Source: Escallonia rubra (lineage: Eukaryota; Streptophyta; Magnoliopsida; Escalloniales; Escalloniaceae). Taken from it: a stretch of 64,000 bases of DNA. Below, piece after piece: positions 32,300 through 45,800 of the stretch. The stretch covers positions 1-64,000 of the forward strand of contig JAVXUO010000887.1 of assembly GCA_033065855.1 (NCBI GenBank), given 5' to 3'. Position 1 is the first letter of the stretch. Every line of letters starts with the position of its first letter. A program made the translations under genes and the position numbers. A model generated the notes under the pieces. That model did no database searches. It was not told where the DNA came from and saw nothing but the letters and a program-made list of their open reading frames with translations.

Positions 32300-33186
32300 C
32301 CTTGTCGCCATGATACTACATGAGAAGGCGCGGGACATTTAGCCCGTAATATAGCCGGCTGTTATGAAGCCCGTGTGTCTGAGAGGGCACAAGGCATTTA
32401 AAGCCTATAATATTTCTAATATCATAAGATATAAAGCCGTCTTGCCTTCGAGAAGGCGTGGATATATATAGACGGGTTTTCAGCCTACAATTGCAAGAAG
32501 ACTTGTAGAAGCAATATAGAAAACCATAATTTGTTTGCTCGGCTAGACAAGCACATAAAATTAGGCGGCGATGGTGTAGTGGCGGTGGTGCAGCGGCGGC
32601 GACGACGGTGGTGGTGTTACAGCAGTGGAAGGCCTTGGGAGATGTGGCCCCGCACGGCGTCGATGAGGGGGGGGATGTCACCGGGGGGTGTCGCTGAAAG
32701 GGCTGTCGCCAGAGAGGGGGTCGCCGTAGAGGGGGGTTGCCAGAGGGGGAAGAATGCTGGTGAGTAAGAGATAGAGAGAGAAAAAAAGGGAGAGAGTAAG
32801 AAGGGAAAGTAACATGACTTTTAGCGACGGAATATTCCGTTGCTAAAAGTCTGTCGCTAAAAGTCATAACTTATAGACTTTCAGCGACGGAATATTCCGT
32901 TGCTAAAACAGTTTTAAGCAATGAAATTTTTAGCGACAGACTTCTTTCATTGCTAAAAAATTTCTAAAATATTTTTAAAAAAAAGTGGCTGAAAACTGAA
33001 AAATTTTATAAAAACTTTTAGCGACGGAATATCTGTCGCTAAAACACCATCGGTAAAAATCTATGGGCAAAAGTTTTTACCGACGGAATTTTACCAACGA
33101 TAAATTCCCTCATTGAAAGAGCCTTTAGCGACGAAATGATGTCCGTTGCTAGAAGTCCATCACAAAATACCTTTTTTCTTGTAGTG
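32300..33186. mobile_element. CACTA transposon right end
   Basis: The end at 33186 reads TTTTTTCTTGTAGTG; its complement CACTACAAGAAAAAA is a textbook CACTA terminus. From 32820 there are about eight copies of TAGCGACGGAATATTCCGT-like sub-terminal repeats, the same family as the ends at 130 and 2702. A GC-rich minus-strand open frame (32867-32525) with Pro/Thr-rich low-complexity protein lies just inside. It shows no known domain. The left end is not identified. Confidence 0.7.
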
Positions 33187-34037
33187 CATCAACTTGCGAA
33201 AGAGTAAAATAAGACCTTGTTTTTATGAACAATGAGCCGCAAGTTGTATGGAACGAAGATGTTTGGTTGTTGCCAAGGCAAAGTCGAAGCTCAGATCACG
33301 TTGTTTTGTGACAGAAAGAGATGGACGTGGGGGCGGTGTCTCAAAATAAATTAACTTTGCTAAGCTTGTTTCACTTTTTTTTTTCTTTTTTATTTTATTT
33401 TTCTTTAGCAGTCCCGTTGGCAATCCTGAAATTGTTATTGGCACTCCTTGTGCAGCTTTAAAATACATTAAACGGATAATATGCATAAACAAACAGTAAA
33501 TGGTGTGTTTTTAGCCATTTAAAAAGTGCCAATAAAGGTTCCTTGCTCTTTTAATGCTTTTAAGAGTTGACCAGCTTGATTGCCACCTATTTGTTACAAT
33601 TCATAGGACTAGCTTTTCCCAATTTTGAGCTTTATACGGCTCTATGGCACAGGGCCTTGTATATGTGGCAAAATCCAGCGCATTGGGCTTCAAACTTCTG
33701 TGTTTCAAATTTCAACGACGTGCTATAGGTGATTGATGTACATAGGTTTTCCCAACGTATATGCCTTGAGGGCTGGTGAGGTATGCTTTTAAAGCATCTG
33801 AAAATTTCATCTGGGGCATAGAGTGGATGGTGCTTTAAAGTGTGCCAGAAATTATTTGTTCCACGAAAATTTATTTTTGAAAAAGATTTTTTGTATTTTT
33901 CGTTGTTTGGTGCGTCCTTGAATCTTCTATCGCAAGATGATTTCCTTATCATACCTATTTAATAGAACAAAATCTCGAAAAACTACTTACATGATAAAGT
34001 TCGGTAAGTCATTTTTTAGAAGACTCGCTGAGCGCGC

Positions 34038-34072
<35 letters not shown>

Positions 34073-36046
34073 AACACACACGCGCGTGCGCTCACCTGGA
34101 GCTCACACAGACAAGCACACTTCTCCACCACCCATGCACAATCGCCATCATTAACACGCACATTGCCCTTTTGTTCCACCCACAAGGGCCAATCACCACC
34201 GCAACCAAAGTTCACCACCACCACCTTAATAGCGCAGCCCTCCACTACCTCATTCAAATATCACCTCTGCACGCAACACCAGCACATAGACATCACAACT
34301 TGCGCACCTACCACCAATCGGTATAAACACCGTTGTACCACCACCACAGCTACATCATCACCACCAAATCACCACACACCCACGGCCTCATCGCAGCACA
34401 CCGGCGCCGGAAACCAGACCAACCACCGCGTTTTCCCCAACCACCACCATCATTGTCTCATCTCGCCACCTCATATCTGCTATCACGGTGACCTACGAGA
34501 TTTTAGGTGTTTGGATTGTCCAAGGAGTGGACTGTGTATAAGTGGCGATGACATGTTTATATACTTATGATTGTGAGTTTGAATTGGACTTTCTAATAAT
34601 TAGCCAAACAACTAAAAATAATGTTTTAGAAAAAGCATTTCTTGGGAACTTGTTGTCACGGAAACATTTTTCAGAATTAGTTTTCTGTAAGTTATTTTCC
34701 TTGAAAGAAACAGGGCCTAAAAGAGTGGTTCAGGCCATCATTTTCCTAGAGTTATTGATCACCCTGTGCATTGATATGGATTGTCCCTCAGGCAGCAAGG
34801 CACGATGTTAACGAAGAAATTGAGAAAATTGTTGCGACACTGAAAACCTAGACTAGTTTGTGTCTGAAACTGGAACGGGGGTCGACTAATAGAGCATATT
34901 CTTTACAATGCGTGTGCTCTTTTTGTCCCTGCATTATTAAAACATAAGGTAGTAACTATTGCATCACCATTTATAGATGATCTATCAATTATAAGCAGCC
35001 ATAGAATCCATGCGTGCATAAAGATGGATAGAATAAGTACTTTAATCCCAAGAAAGACTATACGTACTGCAGTTAGCTTTTAATGTGTTCTTTTCTATGT
35101 TTTTTTAAGGGTGTTGCATACTTGTTTCCTTCATTCCTCAGGAAATGCATGGCAATAATCATCTTGACATCTGAGATTTTCACTTGCGTTAAATTTCACC
35201 TTACATACAAGAAAGAATTAGAGGGAGTTCAGAGTGCACTAATATTAGAATTTTCACCATTATAAGAACTTTGAGTAATCTTGCCAGATACACTAATGTC
35301 ATGATACTCCATATAGTAGTATCACTTAAACGGAAGATGCACCTTATTCCTGTGATGCTCGTATTTTCTAATGATTGCCGTTTTAATCGGAAAAGGTTTT
35401 GACTGCTACCCTGGTCATAATATCTCATATACAGCTGCTATTAAAAGTCGCTATACATATTTGATGGTGATTCCGCTAATGCTTTAAGTGACAATTTTTA
35501 GCGTCACTAAATAAAAGTCCTAAAATTACTTAACGACTATTAGTTATCGCTATACAGAATATTGTAACTATCTTCCTATAACTCAAGAAGCAGCGAAAAC
35601 ATTTCCTTTTAATAATTCTTCTCAACTGATCCCCCCCACCCCCCCAAAAAAAAAGAAAGGGGGGAAAAAGAACGAAGAGGAACTTCTAGTCTATAAACAG
35701 TATGTAATTACTTGCGAATCATTTAAGCCAGATGTGATGGTCTATTGACCTGATCAGAGAGCGAGGTGAACTTAGTATGGTGAGCAGAAACTGGCATGCA
35801 GTACATACCCACCAACAAACACATTGATATCCCACTAAAATAAGACAGAAAGTATCGTTATACTTCATTAAGAGGGAAGGAGCCATGAAGGAAGTATGTG
35901 AAGTAGATAATACACCTCGGATCACTGCAGAACATAGATTTCCAAACGAGATAGGTTAGGTTGTACAATGTTTGCTCACTCATTTCTAGTACACAGGAAT
36001 CAATGAAACAGCTACAGAGTTACATACACATGTTGGGTCAAACCTG
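33187..36046. other. Intergenic, microsatellite and low-complexity; no gene recognised
   Basis: A compound CT/AC microsatellite lies at 34037-34085, followed by an ACC-rich stretch (34120-34460) whose open frames encode only His/Thr/Pro-rich low-complexity peptide. Around 35445-35560 a short region with AGTCGCTATA and TTATCGCTATA resembles the inside of the MITE at 62482, a possible old relative. Nothing else was identified. Confidence 0.45.
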
Positions 36047-36481
36047 TTATGCAAGTGGAACAACAGGTGCAGGAACCATGGGGACAGAGAAATATACGCC
36101 AACCAAAGAGGCCTCATTCCCCATTCTGCTAGGATGTTCAGCAACATTGCTAGAAAACTTCTTTTGAATTGCTTTAGCCTTCTTTAGGACGTAACTCACC
36201 GAAGATGCAAGGAGCCAAACGCCTATCTCGCGACGAACAAGTCTCGCCCTCTTTTGCCTCTGACCTCTCCAAAGCTTCTTCTTCCTTGAACATTTCCCGT
36301 GCTGCTCCTCAGAGATTGTTTCACTAGGGGTGTGATCTTTAATCAATTGGTAGGGCAGATTTTTGGGACATGAGAGTGAGAGATTTGTATGGCGCTGATC
36401 TCCTTTCGGTGCCACTACTCGTAAGAATTTTCGGCCGGTGTTCCGCCGGAAACCTGAAAGGGCTGCAAGTTGGGTGGCCAT
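36047..36481 (-). CDS. Small single-exon gene of unknown function (144 aa)
   Basis: Uninterrupted frame starting MATQLAALSGFRRN and ending PAPVVPLA. I do not recognise the family. Visible features are a strongly basic patch in the middle (CSRKKKLWRGQRQKRARLVRR), which could act as a nuclear localisation or nucleic-acid contact site, then a short helix-prone stretch (VSYVLKKAKAIQKK) and a hydrophobic, proline-containing tail. An ATG 51 bases upstream (36532) would add 17 residues. I prefer 36481 because a TATA box at 36559-36566 puts the likely transcript start close to 36530. A hAT element begins about 80 bp upstream of the TATA box. It could be a real lineage-specific gene or an open frame by chance. 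Confidence 0.4.
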   Translation of the reverse strand: MATQLAALSGFRRNTGRKFLRVVAPKGDQRHTNLSLSCPKNLPYQLIKDHTPSETISEEQHGKCSRKKKLWRGQRQKRARLVRREIGVWLLASSVSYVLKKAKAIQKKFSSNVAEHPSRMGNEASLVGVYFSVPMVPAPVVPLA

Positions 36482-36558
36482 GGAAGTTGGAATTGTACGT
36501 AGTTGCGGCAGGCTAGTCTCTGTTGAGATCAATGCCTTGAGACAACAGTTAGACAGCC

Positions 36559-36566
36559 ATTTTATA
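36559..36566 (-). promoter_or_regulatory. TATA box of the small gene
   Basis: The minus strand reads CTCTATAAAATGG here, a good match to the plant TATA consensus, about 80 bases before the chosen start codon at 36481. No other promoter element was identified. Confidence 0.4.
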
Positions 36567-36646
36567 GAGGTTGATCAGTGGAGTAGGTAAACTATAAATT
36601 TCTCACGTGGAGGCAAACATGAGAGTAACTTCCCTTCTCTTGCCAA

Positions 36647-37624
36647 CAGTGGCAGAACCAGGAATATTTTTCAGGGGGTGCAAAAATTTTATGTCCATTA
36701 CCAAATTTTTAATTAAAATAATATTAAAAACAAAGTGCACTTATAAAGCATACAAAAAGCAATATTAAGTTTCACGAGAGTCATTAAAGACTCTTTACAA
36801 GTACAAAAAAAAATACAAATACAAATTATACTCCGAGCGTTTACAAGCAAAATTGTACAAATTATTAGAATTTAGAAGCAAACAAGCAGAAGCAGTGAAG
36901 CAGTATTTTGCAGCATTGACCATTGTACAAAATTTTAGATCAAAAGCAAGAAAGAAATGATAAAAGTTGAAGAGCCTCACACTATTTTTTGTCACTAAGG
37001 GCTTAACTGCTTAAGGCAATAAGGCAGACAAACTTATACTTTGCAGCAGGGAGCCAGGGAGCTGTGAGCAGTTAGCACTCAGCAGAGCAGCTCAGCTGCC
37101 AGCACTCGGCACGGCACTCCTAGGCAGGCCCCAGCAGGTAGGCGGCAGCAACCAGCGACTGGTGTCGGCGTCGGCGCGGGACTGCGGGAGGTCGTCGGCG
37201 GTCAAGATGACAAGATCTCAGTGACTCAGTCTCAGATCTGGTGCTTCAAGGGCGTCGCGGGACTCACGACAGTTGCGGGACTGCGGGAGGTCGTCATCCG
37301 GTCACGGGCTCACGGCGTCACTCCGTCGTCCCTCGTCGTCGTCGAAGCTACTGTCTGAAGGAGTGAAGGGGAGTGAAGCCGTGAAGGACTGAAGGTCAAG
37401 GTGGGTGGGATTTGTCGCCGGTCGGTTCACTATCCACCGGTCGCCGGTGAGACCGTGAGAGAGAGTGGGTCTCTCAGGGAACGGCCGACCGCGGTATCGG
37501 GGATTGGGGAACGGGATCTCGGGAACGGGGTTAGTGCGATTCCCCAGAAAAAAATATTTATTTATTTTCCCTGAAGTCAGGGGGTGCTTCAGCCCCCCCT
37601 TGTCCCAACGTGCGTCTGCCCCTG
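36647..37624. mobile_element. hAT transposon, non-autonomous, 978 bp
   Basis: The left end reads CAGTGGCAGA and the complement of the right end CAGGGGCAGA, short hAT-type inverted repeats. CTTGCCAA lies directly outside both ends (36639-36646 and 37625-37632), a perfect 8-bp target duplication as hAT elements make. Sub-terminal AGGGGGTGCAAAA and GGGGGTGCTTCAGCC blocks are typical of this plant repeat class. The inside is GC-rich between 37030 and 37540 and has no transposase domain, so it depends on an enzyme from elsewhere. Confidence 0.9.
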
Positions 37625-37739
37625 CTTGCCAATGCATGCAAGTCTTTTTAGTGTGTGTCGTGCCTAACTGGAGGCTGTTTATGTCCAAAACCATGCACGT
37701 CGATTTGAAAGTGATTAGTATCATTAATTAGGTGCCGCA

Positions 37740-39830
37740 AAATGGACAAATCTATCCTAATTAAACTAGAACGGCGGTGTTCGTCAAATGAATGGAAGGT
37801 GGGTGGTAGTTCTTATTTATAAAAGTTACCAACAAAATATGAGTTTATACCCAAATGAATTTTAAAAGTCTTAACACAAGATAACTCTTAATAATATGAA
37901 CTCAACACATCCTAACTCATTTTGAAATTAAGTCGGTTGGGTTAGGTTGGGTTGGATCAGGTAAAACCTCATAATTTTTTTGGTTGAATCGGTTAAACCC
38001 ATAAAAATTCAATGCTAGTTTGCAGTCCTATTTCTCCTTTAATTAGGAGGAGAAAGGATCAATACGGCGTGCATATGAAACCAACATTTTAGCTAGCTAG
38101 TAATTGCACCTGCAAGTCTGATGCAAGTACTTGTCAGCTAATACTTCTCATTTTCGCAACAATAATTCACCCAGAAGACTTTCAACATAAGTTTTTCGAC
38201 AGTCAAGTAAAGTGAAGTGACGAAAAAACGCAGTTATTTACTACAATTATGATTCTCTCTCAGTCTTCTAGCGTTATTCAAAACTTATGGTCACCGATGC
38301 TTTGGCTAGCACGTCAGCTACTTTTTGGTTCCACTGGACGTGCATGAGACTTCATGTGCCCACCAAAAGGGACGTTATGAGCGAGGTTCCCCGAGACCCA
38401 AGAATATGGCAGTGTTACATACTATTTCTGGGGTTGGTGATGCTAGATGAACAATGACCTGGGTTTCCATTACAGCTGTAGTTTCAATTTTCTCTGGACC
38501 CACTGTTCTTGTGGGGTTTGTAACGATGTGATTGGCCACTTTGGATGGCTGTGATTGGTTTACAAATCCCATCCTCCATCACATGTTTCACCGACATTTC
38601 CTGGGGAACAGTGTTATCAACCACTTCCTTCATTCTCAGACACTGACTCGAGACTACGTTATAGTAGAAGTGGGGTTCCTCTCTGTGGATGTGAAGCCTT
38701 AGGCACCGGCACCACTGCACCAGCAAAGCTAACCATGCTCACAAGCGATCAGGATACGCGGCTGTAACTCATGGTTCCAGCATGAGATCCTGATCCGCTC
38801 ACAAGTGTATTACTGGAAAAGTGCAGTCCTCAAAAGTTTTGAATTTTTTGTGAAAAGATAAATTTGATATTTTTAAGGACCAATCATCAAGTTTGGGTTT
38901 CGAACTAAAGTGACAAAGCACTGCAGAGGATTATCGTTCGTTCTGTAGAGTTTGGGAACAGCAATGGCTAGGCTTAAGCAAGCACTTCTAGCTCCGAATC
39001 TCCAGGGTCATTTGATGCTAATTTGCGTAAGATACACGCTCTAATGTTCGTTTTAGACTGTTGATAGCACCCGTCAAGCAAAATACCTTTTTCCCTCAAT
39101 GATAATTTCGGATCGCACGGTTTTTTTCCTCGATCTCTCATTAAACCTACTATCATATCTCAAGTTCTCCATGTGGATACTCGCCATCAAAAGTTGGGAA
39201 GAACAATTGTCCAAACACATTAGAACGTTTGGTTTTGTCAAATATACATTTCTCAAAAGTGTAAGTTAGTTCTTTGTCATTATTAATGTATTAAATGTGA
39301 AGTATCTCATACCTGCTTTTCAATCCAAAATATAACTTGCCTGTCATACTGGCATTACCAATCTGGTCTGGTTAAATAGACAACACTTGCTGTTGAACTA
39401 GGGTGCTACATCGAAGCACGTGAATAATTGATCTGGTAGGCATAGTCCATCCCTTGTCCACAGGGCATATGCCTCGAAGGACTTCTGTTCAGTTATTGAA
39501 GGTTTTCATTCTAGAACTTTCAATAATATAACTCAGAAATTTCAAGTTCTTCCTGCTCAAAGATACCAGTTCCTCACTAAGCTGAAGCGAAAGCCAGCCC
39601 GACAGGAAACGGTACGCATATATTTATGCAAACTACGTTTCACTGTTATAAAACGAACTGCTTTCAAACATCTCGGAGAAGATAACCAAAAAAAAAGTTT
39701 ACTTGTTCAGGGACTCAAATTTTGGAAGTAATGGAATCACTCAACTGAAATTTCCTAATTACTCGGGAAAATTTTAAATAAGGCAAGCTTTCCCAGACAC
39801 CACCAAAAGAAAAAAAAACACAAGATATTC
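37740..39830. other. Intergenic; possible tiny RNase H scrap, otherwise no gene
   Basis: On the minus strand at about 38345-38285 a short stretch reads HVQWNQKVADVLAKAS, like the end of a retroelement RNase H domain; no neighbouring domain supports it. The stretch from 38375 to 38770 has open frames on both strands without known domains. The last 150 bp should include the 3' UTR of the CCR4-like gene. Confidence 0.4.
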
Positions 39831-39835
39831 CATAA

Positions 39836-42800
39836 TCATACAGCTTCAAATTCAGCACCAATTGGCAGATGATCACTAGGATGGTGGTAATTTGGCAATC
39901 CATCGCGAACATCAGAGGATTTTCGTTCTGGTAGTTCAAGGTAACTGACTGGTTTCAAGTCCCCGGAAGGCGTGAAAAATATATAATCAAGAGTATTGGT
40001 GAAATCAGGGGTGCAGTTCGTGAACTCTGGTTCTTCCCTTGTATATGCATAAACACTGCACAATGGAATAGGTAGATCCTCCGGCAATTCCTGCACGAGC
40101 TCTAGTGAAGAGCTGCCTGAAGTAAGGTATTGATATACCTGAAACAACCGAAACCTTGTTAGAAATTTGTGATTATTACTGCGGTTAAAACATGCAGAAG
40201 TTTCCATTAGGCTCAAGCCTCTGCATCTGCAATCTTATAACAAGCTAATTTTGATCTACAAAACCATTCAAGACAATGAATTACTCTCCAAGTTCTGTAA
40301 AGCAATCGATCTGCCAAAAGTTTTAAGGGGAAGTTTGTTGTCCCTTTGATTGGAATCGGCTCATCAAGTTCTTCTAAGATATTCTAGCTTATAATTCACA
40401 ATCATAAATGAGCCTACTGTTAACATGACAATGAAACATGGCTCAAAAATTTTGGACTTTGTAATTTTAAGATCCACTTCAAAAACTACTACAAAGAAAA
40501 AGGATAATCCAGTTTTTCTCTTAATTTAGAATGTTTAGTAGAAGAGGGTTAACTGGATAAGCAACTCATGTTTGAGGGGCAAACCAAACTCCACCCTAGG
40601 TAAACTAACATGGGTAACCTGAAAATATAGAAGAAACTACCATATAACTGCGAGTAATATAAGAATATCAGATGATAAAAATCTATTGATTCTAAGATTT
40701 TTCAATAAGGAAGGCTCAAATATGTCAACAAGATTATTGGGGAAAAAAAAAGTACCATAAAGTCGTACTAGCTAAATTAGTAATAATTTAATAGCCAAGT
40801 GTAATAAAACAAAAGTGGACAAAATTAAGTAAACCATTTAATCATTAATTCTTTTGGGTAGTTTTCTTCCTTGTTATCTAACTACATACGAGCATATTTG
40901 ACAGGGATTTATCCAGAACAATGAAAGAGAAAATCATAACATACAGAACGAATAAACCAAAGAAAATATAGATAGGCGAAAAATGTGGGAGTGGAATGAG
41001 TTTCAAGTTTTTGCTGACCGTTTGGAGGCCAAATAGATGCCAGAATCCTAAACTTTTGCTTACAAAAAAACACTGTAACACTAAATTCGTGGCACAACAT
41101 AGAGCCTCTAGTCGAGAAAATCTTCACTATAACGGTGATGAGATGACATGGTGTAACAAAAGGGTGAGATCACAAGATGGAGGAAATCCTAGACAATAAA
41201 GGGTCAAAGTTTTATTATCCTCTCTTCTCGTCCATCAGTTGCTCCACGGGAAAGAAAGAAAGAGAAAAAGAAACTCATTTGCAAAATCAAGTTTTAACAA
41301 CAAGCTCAGGATAGAGATAACTACCAAGTCCTATTTGCTAACCTTATCTCCAGGAACTGAATTAAAGTCACCAGCAAGAATTACTGAAGGCATGCATTGA
41401 AACTTGTCTGAGACCAGCATTTTGAATTGAGCTAAGCGTGATAGTAGATATTTTGCTTGTGCAAGCTTGACATCAGCCCATTCGGGATCCCTGGCCAGCA
41501 AAATGGAATGTCCAATATTTTAAATCTCAGCATTATAACAGAAAAATTAACCTTTTCACGGTAGACCATAAAATGCACAGAACCTTTCTTCGAATTATAT
41601 ACCAGTAAAGATGTGTGTTTGCCACAATGATGATGCGATGAGAAGAATCCTTAAGTTTGAAGGCAGCCATGATACCAACACAATCACGTTTTAATCTTAC
41701 ACGTGGATCATTAGGATCACCACGATCACCTTGAGCACTTGTTAGCTCCAAACCTGAAAACAAAAATTAATGAAACAATTTGCCGCATAACATTAGATAG
41801 CTAACATTTGAATCAGCAACTCAAAGAGATCCTTATAGTCAAAAGCATTTCCTTAAAGACTCCATTAGACAGAAAAAGGGTAAATACAAGGCTTGGGCAT
41901 GGGCCGCATGGCTAAACCAGCAATTATTTCTGCCAAAGCTAATGCTCCCGTAAAGGGTTATACCAAGGAAAGGAAATTCTCAATATTATGCAAAGTCATA
42001 TGGTTTTAATCCAATGTGAAATTTGCAGCAAGCATCTCCTATAACCCTTCCAAGTAGAGAACTTATGGTTGTTGAAGTATCATATTCAACCACAATTGTT
42101 AGTCGCTCATTCGCTGGTCAAGTTTCAAGCAGACAGACCCTTACAAGCAACTGATGCTTTCTGTCTAATCATGTCAACCCTTCCTTCCCATGAAAATTTT
42201 GCACGGCGGTCATCTTTTAATTGAAGCTAGAAGTCATCCTTAGTGAAGCAGTGCAAAGAGAATATCAGGCTGTTTTAAAAAAAGGGATAGATCAAAATAA
42301 CAATTTTGATAAGTTCTGAGTTGAGTGCTTGCATATCCATTATGTGTCTTCAAAATAACAATTTTGATAAGTTCTGCGTTGAGTGCTTGCATATCTATTA
42401 TTTCACCAAAATCTCAAGCAGCTAAGTTAAACTCCCCTTTTGGATAGGCAAAATTCATCCGAAATTCTCCCCGCAATCTCAGTAAATTGTTCTGGGCTCG
42501 CCATGAACCTGCTGCCATATAGATTAAAATCCAGAGTTTAATCGTATTTACATTATCCCCCTTTCAACCCAACCCCGGTGCACCCCACGCTACTTTTAGA
42601 GAAATAATATGCAATATACCAACATCAAAAGGGTTAGAAAACAAAGAGAAGTTAATCCTTTAATCTAGAGCAGGCAATAAACACCAGTGAGAGGTCATGA
42701 ACCTGCAGCCAGGTAGAATGAAATCCAGAGTTTTATCCTATCTACATCACCACCCCCTGCGCCACACCACCCATTCCACAAAATGCACAATACAGCAACA

Positions 42801-45800
42801 TCGAATAGGGTAGAAAACAAACATATTTTTGTACTAAATATGGACTAGACAATATACCTTCTTTTGATGTAGCAGCACTATTTCCACTAGCAGATGCATG
42901 TTTGTCCTTGTCCAAGCATAATTTTGCTTCACCATGCAACAAGTTAACAAGGTCATTGTATTCTATTTTCTCCTCTATAACCAACTCTGCTCTGCAAAAA
43001 GAAACGAAAGAAAAAAAAAGAGGTTAATTGATACAACATATTGGAGAGGCGGTATTAAGATCTAGACATGCAACATTGCATTAGAACTCCATGGAAGAAA
43101 AAAGGTATCTACAACAACAGACAGAATATCATTTCTAGGCCTTATAGATGCTCTCCAACCCTGCTCAAGAATTGCATTACTTTTTCCCCAAATTTTGTAT
43201 TCAAGAGAAAATCCTAATCAATTACTGTCGAGTTCTGTTTATGCCGTGATGCTATGGTTAATTCGAGTAAAAGATTCAAAGAAGAATCACAATAAAAATT
43301 TCCATTACACTTTCAGAAAGCCACAAATCAAGTCATGAAATTGTATATGGTAACTCACAAAAGTTCATTTTTATTCTGACCGACAAACAAGAAAAATCCA
43401 CCATACCTGTTGGGCTTGTAAAAAATCCCACAGCCATCACGCTTCTGGCCGCTTCTTTTAATGTAGACACTAGAATAGCCATAGTTCTCCAGATTTACTT
43501 TGTAAAAGTTATCGTACTCGTCTATTTCCTGAAGAAAACTGTGAGAATTTATTTTGAAGAATGAAGAACATCTAGAGCTTATTACAGTATAAGTAGGAGA
43601 AGCAGAGAACCTGCAAGCAAAAGAAATCAGCCTCAAGGCTCTGGAGAAGCATTAAAATTGCCTGGGAGCGAGCTTTCCACCTGCGCCAATCAGATACTCA
43701 AGCAATCATTTTAAAAGTTACCAAATATGTGACCACCTGCAATCTTAGCTTCATTCAAGTGTAAGAATGATAGAATTAATATTTTAATACTCTTCCAATA
43801 ATTTACTAACACGGAACACCAGACACTCCTCATTATGCACTAGGAAACAAATTCAAAAGGAAGTGCAGGTAACATAATTTAAATGCAAACATGAGGTAGA
43901 CAGGAAGATAATCAAGTTAATTGACGATGTGTGTTACACGTGCAAACTTCAAAAGCTTTTGAAAATCTTCATAGCCTTAACAGATAGATTCCTACTATGT
44001 GCTTCTCGGAGACCCAATAGTATAGGAGAAAACAAACTTTAGTGATGGTATTGACTATGGCTTTTTCCAAGGACGGGGATATGGAATACCAGGGAACTTC
44101 GCTTGGTTAAATCCTTCGTGGTCTTGCCTAGTTGGCGCAGTTTAGTTGGATCTGTCAGAGGCTGGAGGTTATTGGTAGTGATGGTGTAGGTGGTGGAAGT
44201 GATGCGAGGTGGCACGGTGGGTCGGGTTGGGTTGCGTGATGAAGATACAGGACAGAAAGGAGAATACAAGGAAAAGACAAAAATGTCTGAAAGGAAATGA
44301 AAAATGAGCAGCCAAAACAAAAAGCTCTGGCTTACAGGATCATAAATTCTTTAAAAATGAAGACCTAACACCTAAACTAGTTTTTGCTCTTGTTTTAGTA
44401 AAAAGTGAAAAACTAAAAATTACTTTCTTATCCGCACACCACCCCCACACCACCCAACTATCATGGAGGAAAAAATGTAATTTTGAGGGAAAAAAATTAC
44501 TTTTTGTTTCGTTTTACATCAAAAACTAAAAGTGAAAATCGAAAATGCGTAAAGGGAAGGTACAGAATAACGTTTTCATACACAAGGATGGCCTTCTGTG
44601 GAAGTTTTCAAAAGTTCGACATTTTCTATGCCACAAGGAGGGAAAACAAAGATAAAATTCCTTGAGCTGACCAACTGACAAGAATGCCTCCTCAAACATC
44701 TTTCCTGTCTTTCGCACCATAGACACCAAAACTATACACAAACACTTAAATCCGAAAATCTCATTTCATCCTTGTTTTGTGGAGTGACCAAGTCAGCATT
44801 AAATCCATAACCTTCACAGACATCTGAAAGAGAGATACCTGACAGACTTAGCACAATATTCATAATCAGATAACCATCATAGAAAGGTGATCAGTACTCT
44901 CCCTGTCCATTTTAAACTTGAAGAACGAATTCACTTTTTATTTTTTGTCGTGACTTCTCAAACACCATACATTTAGTGCAATATCCATGGCCCATCCTAA
45001 GTGATATATCCACCTTGAAAGGAGATGATGACCTCTAATCTAAAATCTAAGTGCCCTGTGAGGTTGGGGTTTGTGCAGCATGTGTAGATGCCACAGGCAA
45101 CATGGGGGCAGAACTTTCTCTTCGCGAACCTGCACTTTGAACTCGTTTAAATCTACACCAGGCATGCATTGTCATGTTTCTTTTTTCCTTCTTCCAGAAG
45201 GGGCGTAGTGCACTTCTCACTTTCGATTGGGTTCTTGTACATATTGCCATACTTGCGTGTTGTATCATGTTTTGTGCAATCTTTGAGCATGCATAGGTAT
45301 CAAAAAATTGCTAACAAAGTGGCAGCAAAGATGGATTTATCAGATCTAATTGTTACGTTGTTCACCTCGGTCATTAGTTCGATTTCAAGCTGCATATGAA
45401 GGTTTACTTTATTAGGTTCCGTAAACTTGGTCAGACTTCGGCTTTATATCATGTTTTCTGCACCATTTTCGCATGCATACTTATACATTTAGCTATAACA
45501 GAATGACAGCAACCTATACCAGATCTAATTGTTACTACATTGTTTGGATATCAGCTGCATATGGAATTTTATTCTCTTAGTCATTAATCAAATCTGCTGT
45601 GGATCAAAATTTATCGCTCAAACAAGGAAAAAAACGCACAGCTAATGATGCAAGGCAAAGTAAATCCCTGATTCGCCAGCAAGTATCCAACATTCCACAT
45701 GCTTGAACAATATCTGAGAAGCAATGGATTGGGAAGAAGCTATTCTACAAGTTCGAGAATTACTTGAGACAAGGAGCTGGAGAGTGTGGAAACAGAGCAC

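Noticed and set aside
34163..34570. Open frames rich in Thr, His and Pro
   Set aside because: They come from ACC-rich simple sequence; several frames on both strands are open at once.
37900..38000. GGTTGGGTTAGGTTGGGTTGG stretch as a functional element
   Set aside because: Simple repetitive sequence without structure or context to support a role.
38285..38345. HVQWNQKVADVLAKAS as a retroelement RNase H
   Set aside because: Too short and isolated to call an element; no RT or integrase nearby.
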